DNA of 64,000 nucleotides from Ancylomarina sp. DW003 (GCF_029029505.1 NZ_JAKJSD010000002.1:62001-126000), one strand, 5' to 3'; numbered from the stretch's first letter, positions 26,523 to 35,966 are shown. A program made the numbers and translations. The notes: a model not told the origin generated them from the sequence alone.

Positions 26523-27407
26523 TTAATATTTACCTGTTAATCCAATAAAAGCCTCTTCCAGACTTAAACTTTCTTCCGTAATACGACCATGCTGAATATT
26601 GTTTTTATTGAGCAAGACCTCCATCTCATTTTTAGTCATAAACGAATAAGCCTCTGTATTCTCTTTAATGCTTACCGGGTGATAGATTTCTTGCAAATCA
26701 TTCAATAGCCCTGAGCTTTGGCTCTTAAACTTGAACCTCTTAAAAGTATTTAGTAGCTCTTCTATTGGTTTTTGTGTCACAATTTTTCCATAATCCATTA
26801 TCAAACAATCGTCGATCAAACGTTCCATATCCTGTATGATATGTGAAGTAACAAATACCGTTTTATTCTCGGCCTTTGCATATTCACTTAAGTAGTCAAC
26901 AAAAAGCATTCTGTAACCAGGATCCAAGCCCATCGAAAAGTCATCGAGAATGAGCAATTCAGGATCCTGAGCCAAAATCAATCCCAATGCGACTTGTGAT
27001 TTTTGCCCACACGACATTCTTGATATTTGCTGCTTGGGATCTATTTTCAAAAGTTTCATTAGCTCATAATAAGCTTCCTTCTTCCACTTGGGATAAAAGG
27101 CCGAATAGAACTTTTCAATCTCCGAAATGTTCATGAACGAATATTGAACATGCCCTTCAATTAACAAACCAACTTTTTGCTTGGTTGCCGGTGAAAGCTT
27201 GGCCGAACTCTCACCAAACATTAAACACTCTCCGCTCCTGGGTTTCAAGTACCCATTCAGAATATTGATTGTAGTGGTTTTTCCAGTTCCATTTTTTCCC
27301 AGTAATCCAAGAATTCTCCCCTGAGGAATCTCAAAGTTTAAATTCTCGTAGATACAGCGATTGCCGTAATAATGGGTTAGGTTTTTACATTCTACTATTG
27401 GTTGCAT
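26523..27407 (-). CDS. ABC transporter ATP-binding protein
   Basis: 294 residues. Walker A is GKNGTGKT (37-44), the signature is M-S-C-G-Q (131-135) instead of LSGGQ, and Walker B is LLILDD (151-156), with Asp in place of the usual catalytic Glu. The switch His is in VTSHI. The C-terminal 80 residues extend beyond the nucleotide-binding domain, as in CcmA-type exporters. The Glu-to-Asp change may slow hydrolysis but does not mark it as dead. It is 70 bp downstream of the DUF6850-like gene and 4 bp upstream of the permease gene. Confidence 0.9.
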   Translation of the reverse strand: MQPIVECKNLTHYYGNRCIYENLNFEIPQGRILGLLGKNGTGKTTTINILNGYLKPRSGECLMFGESSAKLSPATKQKVGLLIEGHVQYSFMNISEIEKFYSAFYPKWKKEAYYELMKLLKIDPKQQISRMSCGQKSQVALGLILAQDPELLILDDFSMGLDPGYRMLFVDYLSEYAKAENKTVFVTSHIIQDMERLIDDCLIMDYGKIVTQKPIEELLNTFKRFKFKSQSSGLLNDLQEIYHPVSIKENTEAYSFMTKNEMEVLLNKNNIQHGRITEESLSLEEAFIGLTGKY

Positions 27408-27477
27408 AAATGCTTAGTTATTATTAAATAATTGGTATTATTGTTCTTTATGCTAATCACATGACAACATGTTCACT

Positions 27478-29094
27478 TTAAAAAGAGCACCCGATACTTA
27501 TACCAACTCTATTGAAAGTATCTCCTTTTATAAATTCGATATCAGTAGCTTTCGTATGCCTGTAAATGATTCCTGCAAAAGCTCGAATTTTATTGTTTTT
27601 TAATAATCTTGAGTACTTAAATCCTGCCTGCATAGCAATGCTTGTGTTAGTTAAATACTCAAATTCACGGTATAGATTAAAATTGGTACTGCGATAGGTA
27701 GTTTCTACATTTGTTGCTCCTGAGTAGATTCCTGCATTAAGTGAAGTACCGCTCCCGGAAGAATAACATCCACCCAAATCAAAAGAGTATTGATTTTTGT
27801 CAACTACAATATTTCTTTTAATATTCAATCTTCCAATTAGCTGTTTTACGGTTTGATTTCGGTAATGTGGATATATGGACACGTCTTGTTTTCGGTTTCG
27901 ATAATCTGCTGCCACTCTAAAACTCCACCCTGGATTATAATCACTGTAGTTAATATGAAGCTGGTAGTCAAACGAGGCTTGAAATTCTTTTCTTGTCAGT
28001 ACCAAAGTTGGTTCTTCATATCTTATATAGGTCACATCCGTTGTTTGATCATGGTCGTAGATAGGATTCTTTTTCCAATTCTCCAGTTTTTCGTTTGATG
28101 CGCATAAATGAAGCTGATGTAATACTTTTTTTCGTTTGTAAGATAAATGTCCACTGTAACCCCAAAGGTCTGCACTATGTTCAGTGTACATCCTAGTCAG
28201 GTCAGATTTAATCCCGAAGTAACCTTCCCTTTTATTGATTGTAAACTCATTAAAGAATTGCAGATGCCGGGTAATTTTTGTATTTAATTGAACTGAAAAC
28301 CCATTTATTTTATCAACTAGCGGATTTTCAGAACTATCACCTGTGTATCCATCCATGCCAAATCCTTCAACTTGTCCCCAAAAAGTTCCCCAGGAAATAA
28401 GGGAATTATACGATTGTTCGGTATTGCCAAAAATATCAAAACTAGTATCTTCTACACGCTTGCGATAATTGTAATTGATGCCTATTTCTGCCCATGTATT
28501 AATTTCGTACATGCTACCTATTGACAAATCGATATCCATTAACTTATTAAGATGCCTTAGGTCTTTCTTTTTTACATAATTTGCCGATGTATAAGCAACT
28601 TTACCTCCAAGGGTTAACTTTGTATTTAGGTTAATTGCCGTAGCACCTCTCAGAAGGTAAGTTTCTTTTGATTTTTCGCCTCGTGTTGTATCAGCATATT
28701 CAACAATATTGAATGGTGCAAAATCCGGATCGATCCAAGCCGAAGCCCCCATGTTTTTGCCAGTAAAATTATTATAGCTGATACCACCCCATAGCACTAC
28801 TTTTGGATTTAACCTGAAATAAGATTCAGCATCAACACCATAGGTGTAACTTTGGTCAGATTGATTATAGTTGATAAAATCACCTTTTTTAAAGCTGCTA
28901 TTCAGGCTAATTTCGGAAATAGTATCAATTGGTAAGTGTTTCAATCCGACTGCATTATTATTCATTAGCCAAATTTCCGATTGGCGAACAAATTTCAGGT
29001 CAGCCCACCTTGCCTTCTCTTGTGCCAGAGTTGGTAAGGCGGAGCAAAAGATTGCCCCGCCTATAAATATTGCTATTGCTAAAACTTTATACAT
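27478..29094 (-). CDS. DUF6850-like outer membrane beta-barrel protein
   Basis: 538 residues from the start chosen here. The signal peptide is MYKVLAIAIFIGGAIFCSAL, ending near LAQ. The longer open frame begins at 29205 inside the preceding gene, but its first 37 residues are not signal-like, and the Met at 29094 lies 7 bp after that gene's stop. The mature protein is a series of amphipathic beta strands ending in GISIGCSF, typical of an outer membrane barrel. The motif WLMNNNAVGLKHLPIDTISE near the N-terminus matches the Bacteroidetes DUF6850 type as recalled. It probably forms the partner channel of the TonB receptor system. Confidence 0.75.
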   Translation of the reverse strand: MYKVLAIAIFIGGAIFCSALPTLAQEKARWADLKFVRQSEIWLMNNNAVGLKHLPIDTISEISLNSSFKKGDFINYNQSDQSYTYGVDAESYFRLNPKVVLWGGISYNNFTGKNMGASAWIDPDFAPFNIVEYADTTRGEKSKETYLLRGATAINLNTKLTLGGKVAYTSANYVKKKDLRHLNKLMDIDLSIGSMYEINTWAEIGINYNYRKRVEDTSFDIFGNTEQSYNSLISWGTFWGQVEGFGMDGYTGDSSENPLVDKINGFSVQLNTKITRHLQFFNEFTINKREGYFGIKSDLTRMYTEHSADLWGYSGHLSYKRKKVLHQLHLCASNEKLENWKKNPIYDHDQTTDVTYIRYEEPTLVLTRKEFQASFDYQLHINYSDYNPGWSFRVAADYRNRKQDVSIYPHYRNQTVKQLIGRLNIKRNIVVDKNQYSFDLGGCYSSGSGTSLNAGIYSGATNVETTYRSTNFNLYREFEYLTNTSIAMQAGFKYSRLLKNNKIRAFAGIIYRHTKATDIEFIKGDTFNRVGISIGCSF

Positions 29095-29101
29095 AAAAAT
29101 A

Positions 29102-30721
29102 TTAGTCACGTAATGAAGCTTGACTTCTTTGGTGGAAATCATTTGTTGAATTATTGGTATCCATGTAAATAATTCTTGCTCCCTTAGCAATTGAAGCTTC
29201 AGCATTAATACCGCTAGGATCTGTACTACTTACTCCGTCAATCTCAGTTCCAAAGTTGTATTCATACACCAACTTATCGGCATTGCCTTCAATTGCTTCT
29301 GTGACTGCTTTGTCTACATTTCGGTATACTGTGTAACCCAATTTTGAAGTGAATTGTGCACTACCTGAATCAATACCATCAGGAAAGCGTTTGAAATTTT
29401 CGTAGCCGGCTCTATATACTTCTATACCATCCAATATCCATTCTGTATTTAATTTTTTAGATCCTTTATTCCCCTCTTCGGCAGTTAAATTATCGGTACT
29501 TGAACCAAAAGCTTCAGGCGTTGAACCTTTGGTAGTAAAAATACAGAAAGCAGGACTAGAATTACTAAATACCCAACCTGTACCATATCCCCATTTCTGA
29601 ATACCTAGGTATTGACTACTAGGAATGCTTGCATCAGGTGCTACGTATTTTTTATGGGTTAATTGATCTTTATTATCCCAAAGCACCCAGTAGTCTGATT
29701 GGGCCAGATTAACAGACTTACTGTATGTAGAAGTATGATCGATAGCACCAGATAAGGCTATAACCATTTCTTCTCCAGGTGCTATTGTTACAGCTGATTT
29801 TGTATGAGGAATTGCACTGATAGCAGGCACCCATCCTTCGTTAAGATAATTCAAAGTACCATCTACGGCATAATCCCCCGACGAGTTTGAATTATAAGGA
29901 GATACTGTCCCAAGGCAGATATTATCCAAAGTGGCTGTCTCATCTGAGTTGTTGTATAAAATCACATATTGGTCATATCCATAATAACCTGAACCATCAT
30001 CTTTAGGACACCCGCCAATGTATAACTCTTTAATTATGATTTGACCTGAAACAGCTTCGGTTAATTCTAAGTCTAAAGGTGTAGCACTGTCCCACGATTC
30101 ATTAAATACAATATCACTTTGCGTGATGCTATAGGTATAAACATTGCCGTTAGACACGCGTCTATCAATAACCGTAGCTTGGTATGTACCCGGATTGGCA
30201 ACAAATTCAACAGAACCTTCAGCCGTTGTACTAGCTTTAAGTGTTTCATTTGTACTGTTGTTTAAAATCGATACTTCAATTCCTTCCTTAGAACTGAATT
30301 CACTCTCAGATGGATAAGTTAATTTAAAAGTTACTTCGATTTTTGAATCTGTACGTCCCAGATAATTTTCTTTCAAATCAACGCTTACCTGAAGTTCAGA
30401 ACTACTAGCATTAATGTTTGTTTGTGAGCCCGTATATTGGTAAGCATAAACATTATCTACCACGCGATCTTCAGTAACAGATACTTCATAAATACCATAA
30501 GGAACCTGAAACGAAGCTATCCCACTAACATCAGTATTTGCCTCAAAAGACTCAGCCGTACCTCCTTTAAGCTCTACTTCTACACCTTCCATCGATTCGG
30601 TATCTCCGGGATAATTCAGCTGTACGGCTATTGTTGCTATACTTAGTTCATCATCGTCATCACTACACGAATAAACAAATATTAGTGAGCAAATTGCTAA
30701 AAAATAAAATATTTTTTTCAT
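29102..30721 (-). CDS. DUF4876-like surface lipoprotein
   Basis: 539 residues. The lipoprotein signal ends at VYSC (Cys19), followed by an acidic SDDDDE stretch, which in Bacteroidetes often marks export to the cell surface. Two Ig-like beta repeats come next (about 30-110 and 120-215, each with a 'GxYxxxVxDxRVxxxNVYxYxxxQ' pattern). The larger C-terminal domain contains LYIGGCPKDDGSGYYGYDQY and resembles a lamin-tail-like fold. The family assignment (DUF4876) is from recall. It lies 32 bp after the TonB receptor gene and probably captures ligand for it. Confidence 0.75.
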   Translation of the reverse strand: MKKIFYFLAICSLIFVYSCSDDDDELSIATIAVQLNYPGDTESMEGVEVELKGGTAESFEANTDVSGIASFQVPYGIYEVSVTEDRVVDNVYAYQYTGSQTNINASSSELQVSVDLKENYLGRTDSKIEVTFKLTYPSESEFSSKEGIEVSILNNSTNETLKASTTAEGSVEFVANPGTYQATVIDRRVSNGNVYTYSITQSDIVFNESWDSATPLDLELTEAVSGQIIIKELYIGGCPKDDGSGYYGYDQYVILYNNSDETATLDNICLGTVSPYNSNSSGDYAVDGTLNYLNEGWVPAISAIPHTKSAVTIAPGEEMVIALSGAIDHTSTYSKSVNLAQSDYWVLWDNKDQLTHKKYVAPDASIPSSQYLGIQKWGYGTGWVFSNSSPAFCIFTTKGSTPEAFGSSTDNLTAEEGNKGSKKLNTEWILDGIEVYRAGYENFKRFPDGIDSGSAQFTSKLGYTVYRNVDKAVTEAIEGNADKLVYEYNFGTEIDGVSSTDPSGINAEASIAKGARIIYMDTNNSTNDFHQRSQASLRD

Positions 30722-30753
30722 AATGTATAATTACTGTTAATAATATTATTGAT

Positions 30754-33687
30754 TTAAAGTTTAATTCTCATGCTTATTCCGTAATGAAAATCAGGTAAGT
30801 AAGAGCGATATAGACTTTGATTACCTTCAACTCTTGTGGATCTGACCGTTTCCATGTTTCGTGCAAAGTTTCTAGCGAAAAACGAAACAGAACCTATATT
30901 TCCAATCTCCTTTGTCACCTTAATATTGGCCGAATAATAAGCCGATATTTTATTGCTTTTAAAGAAGTTTTTATAACCCGTTTTTACGACTAACCTGGAC
31001 AGTTCTGTATATAATGCAGGATCATTTTCTTTTGCCCATTTAAAACGCTCCTCAAAGGGTATTTTGGTATCCATATCTTCCCAGGTTGTATAATAAATCG
31101 GATAGATTCCCACATATTCGTTTCGGTCATATATATTAATATCATCGCCAAAATAGTCTGCCTGATCTTCTAGTATAAAACCTCTATTACCTCCGCTATA
31201 TTCACTCAGGTTCCGGCTGTAATTGTATAAGGAAGATTCTATCCTAAGCGTTACAACCATGCGTACTTTCGGGATGTGGGTTTTTATGGTAATGTTGGTA
31301 TTAACGCGTTTTGACAATCTGCCATTAGCGGAACTTTCAGAACCAATATAATGCCCCACATATTTAAAAGGCTCTCCATTTGCCATACGTACGGCCGGTC
31401 TTGAAGCAGTAACGTGCTCTTCTACACCTTTATAATAGTAATAATTACCATCAATTCGAACAGATGTACTTAGCGCTTTCATTTCTGGAAAATCAATCAT
31501 CCAGTCTAATCCCATTCGGGTTACCGACGAGCCATTAGCATACCTTATTCTTGATAAAAATTCACTTCTTTCCTCATACTCTAATGGATAACTGGCATAC
31601 TGCCCACTGGCATCATGTACGGTAACAATGCCGGTAGTTTCATCAATTGTAAAACGTCTTTCATCAACAGGTATCATACTACTTTCCAGTGCCGTTATTT
31701 CTGTTCTATTATAAGAGTAAGGCGTGTAAATATTCTCGTAGATATAAGGGTTAATTGTTTTTTTGCGATATGCCGACACACTAATTTTAGTCCCTTTAAT
31801 ATTGGCACCAAAGCCAATCTGAATATGGTTATTATATTGATATTTTAATCCAGGATTGTAAAGCGTAGTACTGGCTTGATTATAATAGGCTATATAGGAA
31901 ACATTATTGCTGTTTGAGGTGGAAGCAAATACATCCGTATCTGAATATGTCGGTCTGGGGTTTAGTACGCCCATACTCGGCAGTTTCACAGATTTTCCCC
32001 ATCCAGCATAGAAATTGTAACTACGTACAGTTGATGCTGTACCATTATTTTGTGTGTACTTGATGTTTGCACGCGGCGAAATATTACCTACCCAAGCATA
32101 TTCCGATTGACTGATGTAAGTATTATCGGAACGCACTCCGGCAGTTAAAGTAAGCTTTGAATGTTCATTTAGCTTCCTGGTTAATTTATTCTCCAGATAA
32201 AGTGCCAAATTATTGGTATGAGGAACTTCACTTAATACAAAAGATTGCCAATCAGGGGCGTAACGCATGTCGTCGTAATAAGTTCCTTTCCCAAAATTAC
32301 CACTGTTACTATAATCAATGCCCAATAGTATTTTATTGGTATAGTTTTCAAAGGTATTTACCTTGTCAGCCTTTATTTTAGCTGCAAAATCAATTTGTTT
32401 ACTATCGTAATATCTTGTTTCGTACCAATATCCAGTAGGCAGAAGCTTTATTGGGGCATTGGGGTTTTCATCGTAATCAGTGGCCAGAAAATAACCAGTC
32501 TCGGTGGCATGATTCGCTGCTGATGTACCTGCAGCACTTTTGTTTTTTCTTTCTTCCGCTAGCTTATCGGAATAATTAACTGATGTTGAAAACCATAAAT
32601 TATTGATCCATTTTTTATTCAGAAACCACTTTGCAGCTATATTTCCCCTGATAACATTGTCTTTATTTTTTGCATAGGTTCCGGTAAATAAATCCGGATC
32701 ATCTTCATTGTTGTAGCCTCCCACATTTAATGTAAAACCTGTCGTTAATATCAAATGGTTTTTAAAATGTTTTTCGTGAGTTAAGCTCAATCCATTTCGT
32801 TCATACGTGGTATGAGGCGACATCAGATTTGAAAATGAACGTGCATGTTCTCCACTGACATTAAGTGTGCCCCAGTCATTCTTTAAAGCAAATCCCTTGC
32901 TTAATCCAAACTGTTTTGTTTGAGGATTTATAGAAACTGTTGCTTTTAAGGGAGTACGTCCTTTTAGAGTATTAATTTTAACAATGCCATTGGTTAAATC
33001 ACCATGTTCAACAGACGCAATACCTGTTGTCACTTCAATGGACTCGATATTAACTGTACTGATACTTCTAGTATCTATTCCACTAGGATTAAAACTATTA
33101 AAAGACGCATTATTCTGCAACCTGACACCATCCACTTCTATGGCCGTTCCAAATGAAGCATTTCCCATTTCGCCGGTCGACTCATTATGGATGTGTAACT
33201 GTTGAGATCCAACTAGGCTAGTTTTTGAAGAAGTTTTACCACCTGGCAGTAAACTTTGAATTTGTGATACATCCAATACTTGTTCGTGTTCCAAAGCTGT
33301 GCTGGTAATTGTATAGGTGGTTGACTGCTCTTCCTTTAATTCTGCGGTGATCTTAACCTCATTTAATCCTAAGGACAGAACTTCCATTTCAAAATTATGA
33401 ATGGATGAATCGGAGCTTACCCAGATTTCTTGTTCAATAGTTTTATAACCCAGGCAGGTAACCGTAATATTGTATTTCCCAGATTGCAAGTGCTTTATTG
33501 AATATTCACCCTTGGCATTTGTAACATCCCATTTATTAATGGTTTTAATTACAACAGTTGCTAATTCAATGGCTTTGCCTGATTCTTTTGAGATCACTCT
33601 CCCTTTCAAGATATTGTTATCCTGAGCAAAAACCTTTACAGGAATTATTACTATAAAAAATAAGTATATAAAAAGATGCAATTTCAT
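30754..33687 (-). CDS. TonB-dependent receptor with carboxypeptidase-like domain
   Basis: 977 residues. After a signal peptide (ending VFAQ, residue 22) comes a carboxypeptidase-regulatory-like beta sandwich (about 25-110: ILKGRVISKESGKAIELATV and later GKYNITVTCLGYKTIEQEIW). A plug domain follows (about 130-245, with VNIESIEVTTGIASVEHGDL), then a large barrel that ends in YGISMRIKL. It imports a ligand across the outer membrane using TonB energy. It heads an eight-gene operon with a good Bacteroidetes-type promoter and an inverted repeat next to its -33 box. No SusD partner is present, which argues for a metal or heme ligand rather than a glycan. The ligand is inference. Confidence 0.92.
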   Translation of the reverse strand: MKLHLFIYLFFIVIIPVKVFAQDNNILKGRVISKESGKAIELATVVIKTINKWDVTNAKGEYSIKHLQSGKYNITVTCLGYKTIEQEIWVSSDSSIHNFEMEVLSLGLNEVKITAELKEEQSTTYTITSTALEHEQVLDVSQIQSLLPGGKTSSKTSLVGSQQLHIHNESTGEMGNASFGTAIEVDGVRLQNNASFNSFNPSGIDTRSISTVNIESIEVTTGIASVEHGDLTNGIVKINTLKGRTPLKATVSINPQTKQFGLSKGFALKNDWGTLNVSGEHARSFSNLMSPHTTYERNGLSLTHEKHFKNHLILTTGFTLNVGGYNNEDDPDLFTGTYAKNKDNVIRGNIAAKWFLNKKWINNLWFSTSVNYSDKLAEERKNKSAAGTSAANHATETGYFLATDYDENPNAPIKLLPTGYWYETRYYDSKQIDFAAKIKADKVNTFENYTNKILLGIDYSNSGNFGKGTYYDDMRYAPDWQSFVLSEVPHTNNLALYLENKLTRKLNEHSKLTLTAGVRSDNTYISQSEYAWVGNISPRANIKYTQNNGTASTVRSYNFYAGWGKSVKLPSMGVLNPRPTYSDTDVFASTSNSNNVSYIAYYNQASTTLYNPGLKYQYNNHIQIGFGANIKGTKISVSAYRKKTINPYIYENIYTPYSYNRTEITALESSMIPVDERRFTIDETTGIVTVHDASGQYASYPLEYEERSEFLSRIRYANGSSVTRMGLDWMIDFPEMKALSTSVRIDGNYYYYKGVEEHVTASRPAVRMANGEPFKYVGHYIGSESSANGRLSKRVNTNITIKTHIPKVRMVVTLRIESSLYNYSRNLSEYSGGNRGFILEDQADYFGDDINIYDRNEYVGIYPIYYTTWEDMDTKIPFEERFKWAKENDPALYTELSRLVVKTGYKNFFKSNKISAYYSANIKVTKEIGNIGSVSFFARNFARNMETVRSTRVEGNQSLYRSYLPDFHYGISMRIKL

Positions 33688-33773
33688 ACCAACCCAACAA
33701 TTTCGTCATTAACAAGCCCACACTTCATGAGCACTACACTTTTTATTAAGACTAACTCTTAATAGTTATGACA

Positions 33774-33804
33774 CAAAAATAGATCGTTCTGTACTCAGAG
33801 GCAA
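33774..33804 (-). promoter_or_regulatory. Promoter of the TonB-receptor operon
   Basis: On the minus strand, TTG (33804-33802), 20-bp spacer, TATTTTTG (33781-33774), matching the Bacteroidetes primary promoter TTTG/TAnnTTTG. It predicts a start near 33767 and a leader of about 80 nt. Confidence 0.65.
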
Positions 33805-33818
33805 TCACCATTTGTGAT
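33804..33818. promoter_or_regulatory. Inverted repeat next to the -33 box
   Basis: ATCAC (33804-33808), 5-bp spacer, GTGAT (33814-33818), adjoining the -33 element. A second dyad, TGATGAT (33816-33822) with ATCATCA (33837-33843), overlaps it. Candidate regulator site for the receptor operon. Confidence 0.4.
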
Positions 33819-33854
33819 GATATTAAACCCCTTCAAATCATCAATATTGGGTAG

Positions 33855-33892
33855 TAAAAAGAAAACCCTGCCGGAACCTATTCCAACAGGGC
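33855..33892 (-). terminator. Hairpin with T-rich tail
   Basis: CCCTG (33866-33870) pairs with CAGGG (33887-33891), with an inner GGAA/TTCC pair. On the minus strand it is followed by TTTTCTTTTT. It would stop transcripts entering the TonB-receptor promoter region from upstream. Confidence 0.6.
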
Positions 33893-34011
33893 TATTCATT
33901 CAAAGAAGTGCAAAAACAACCTGATCAGCACCTAATCCTAATACAAATTAAGAACATCACATTCATTATAGATTTCACCCCAATACATATCAAGCTATGA
34001 TTTAATCAGGA

Positions 34012-34047
34012 TAAAAAAACACCCTGATATTTTTTTATATCAGGGTG
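34012..34047 (-). terminator. Terminator after the LuxR-type regulator gene
   Basis: A perfect 11-bp stem (CACCCTGATAT at 34020-34030, ATATCAGGGTG at 34037-34047) followed on the minus strand by a run of seven T (plus strand 34013-34019). Confidence 0.88.
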
Positions 34048-34152
34048 AAAACAAATAAGGTGAAAAATCTGGAGTGATATTTTTATTCTACATAACAAGG
34101 ATTGGTGCCAATGATAATTTTGGTGATATCGGTACTGAACTCATGAGTTTAA

Positions 34153-34755
34153 TTACATCACCTCATCGGCCTGAATAAGCTGATTCATTAAAGCATAAAC
34201 TGTAAGTCCTGATATTGTTTTAATCCCCAATTTTCGCGTAATATTTTTACGGTGAGTAATAACGGTATTGATACTAATGAACAACTGATCAGCAATTTCT
34301 TTATTGGAATACCCCGCTGCAACAGCCTTTATAACATCTACTTCTCTATCACTAAGTACTCCCGGATCATCTTCGTAACGCGACACTTCCGGTTCATCAA
34401 AGAAATTCTGTAATTTTTCAACAACAATTTTTCTATCATAAGAATTAAGTAAAAACTCGTCACACATACAAGCTGAATTAAGTTTCTTCCCAATAATCAA
34501 GGTTTTACAAGCACAACATTTTCTTTTAATATTTTGCAAGGATTCTGATTTATAACCAAGTAAGATACCTTCACTAACAATAATAAAATCAAGTTTTGTA
34601 TTCTTTTTAACAAAACCATTCAATTCTTCGTAGCTATTCGTTTCAAACAAATCGCAGTCAACACCCAAAACATTAATTAATGTCTTAATACCCAAACGAT
34701 ACAAAAACTCATCAGAGGCAATTAGAATTTGTCTTTTTTTCTCAGCACGCTCCAT
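34153..34755 (-). CDS. LuxR-type regulator with degenerate Cys-rich receiver
   Basis: 200 residues. The C-terminal LuxR/NarL helix-turn-helix is clear: LSDREVDVIKAVAAGYSNKE, then QLFISINTVITHRKNI (about 133-180). The N-terminal half has receiver-like alternation, but where the phosphoacceptor Asp should close strand 3 the sequence is LDFIIVSEG, with no Asp at that position. Instead there are six Cys (34, 80, 81, 83, 96, 98) grouped as CCAC and ACMC. It overlaps the hemerythrin gene upstream by 14 bp, and no histidine kinase is nearby. A phosphorylation-independent switch using the Cys (redox, metal or NO) is inferred. Confidence 0.82.
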   Translation of the reverse strand: MERAEKKRQILIASDEFLYRLGIKTLINVLGVDCDLFETNSYEELNGFVKKNTKLDFIIVSEGILLGYKSESLQNIKRKCCACKTLIIGKKLNSACMCDEFLLNSYDRKIVVEKLQNFFDEPEVSRYEDDPGVLSDREVDVIKAVAAGYSNKEIADQLFISINTVITHRKNITRKLGIKTISGLTVYALMNQLIQADEVM

Positions 34756-35458
34756 AATACTCCAGTACTTTAGTTTCTAACATCTTCACTTTAGGTACAA
34801 GTACTTTTTCTTCAATACGTGCATGATCTTCCAGGTCATATTCCATTTGAAACAACTCTGCCAATAAATACTCATAATCCCCTATACAATCCTCAACTGG
34901 TAAAAAACGGATAATCAAATTTTTCATATCTGACAGTTTCACTTCCAGGTCGTCATGATTCCTCTCATATATTTCAATAGGCTCTTCTTTAATTCTCGTA
35001 AATAATTCCTCAGAACAATTTCCTGTTTTTAAAGCTTTTTCCAAAGCCAGAATGTAAGGAAACACTCTCTCCTCTTCGACTTTAAAATGGACCTCTATTT
35101 CACTCCTGTATTCATAAAAAAAACATCGCAGCAGATTAATATTCTTAATATCATCAGCAGCGACTTCCTTTTCTAACTTTGCGATATAAGACTCAATACG
35201 AGGGACCTTATTTTCAAGATAATAAGCATGTGTATTCGTTAAATACTTAATGATAATATCTGCTTTAAAATCACTCAAATGATTATTAGGAAAATAAACT
35301 GAATTATGATGTGAATTTAATATTTCAAGAAAGAAGTCTGTATCTATACCTTTCTCCTTACAAATTTCTTCTACTGTTTTATTTCCAAAACCCAGGGTCA
35401 ATCCAAAACGAAAAACAATAGGCAACAAGCGATAATCTTTCAATATCACCTCTGCCAT
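34742..35458 (-). CDS. Hemerythrin-domain protein, ScdA/Ric-like
   Basis: 238 residues from the chosen start; a Met 27 bp upstream (35485) is also open. The N-terminal part (FGLTLGFGNKTVEEICKEKG) has the ScdA_N (DUF542) pattern but lacks the paired Cys of the usual FCCGG. The rest is a four-helix hemerythrin-like bundle with di-iron candidates, numbered from 35485: His86, His133/Glu137 (EVHFKVEEERVFPY), His177 (RNHDDLE) and His221/Glu225 (LEDHARIEEKVLVPK). Relatives repair iron-sulfur clusters after NO or peroxide stress. It is translationally coupled to a Cys-rich LuxR-type regulator, so here it may instead sense O2 or NO. Confidence 0.82.
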   Translation of the reverse strand: MAEVILKDYRLLPIVFRFGLTLGFGNKTVEEICKEKGIDTDFFLEILNSHHNSVYFPNNHLSDFKADIIIKYLTNTHAYYLENKVPRIESYIAKLEKEVAADDIKNINLLRCFFYEYRSEIEVHFKVEEERVFPYILALEKALKTGNCSEELFTRIKEEPIEIYERNHDDLEVKLSDMKNLIIRFLPVEDCIGDYEYLLAELFQMEYDLEDHARIEEKVLVPKVKMLETKVLEYYGAC

Positions 35459-35561
35459 TATCCAATACTTTGTTATAGTCACCATATTAATACAATACGT
35501 ATATTAGCCAAAGACAATCATACGGCTAAATTCAAATTCTTTCGCCATATTTAATCTGCAA

Positions 35562-35609
35562 CAAAGATATAATATGCGCTTGTAATTTACCATCATAATA
35601 TCTTATGAT
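35562..35609 (-). promoter_or_regulatory. Candidate promoter and palindrome of the hemerythrin operon
   Basis: On the minus strand TATCTTTG (35569-35562) matches the -7 box TAnnTTTG. Where the -33 box should be there is instead a palindrome, ATCATAA (35592-35598), 4 bp, TTATGAT (35603-35609). A missing -33 box with an operator in its place suggests an activated promoter. Confidence 0.5.
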
Positions 35610-35966
35610 TTTTCATTGCCTTCGGATAGAAAATATCGGGTAAAAGTTAATCCTCCACTAAATAACTTAAAATTGGCAATGTTTTGAGATGGATAAAAAT
35701 TTGATCTCCATAGAAACAAGCCGAAAGATTCACATTACCACTAAACCACGGCCTTATTTTATTCTAGGATTAAACAGCTTACATTCCTCCCTTGAATCTA
35801 AAGCTCAATTAAGTTATAGAATGAAATAGAAAGGCTTTAAAAAATATATTTGCAGATATAAATTAAACTAATATAAACCCTAACTATCTCATTTACTACA
35901 ACTATTGGCACTGTAAAAAATAACTTGGCAAACTATTCCTTACAGGTATTAACTAATTATTTAGAT
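35610..35966. other. Gene-free region
   Basis: About 360 bp between the hemerythrin operon promoter and the end of the giant protease gene. AT-rich. A single plus-strand TATATTTG at about 35856 resembles a -7 box, but no plus-strand gene follows it. Confidence 0.45.

Noticed and set aside
27478-29205. Longer start of the DUF6850-like protein at 29205
   Set aside because: It overlaps the end of the preceding gene and is followed by 37 residues without signal features; the Met at 29094 begins a clean signal peptide 7 bp after the upstream stop.
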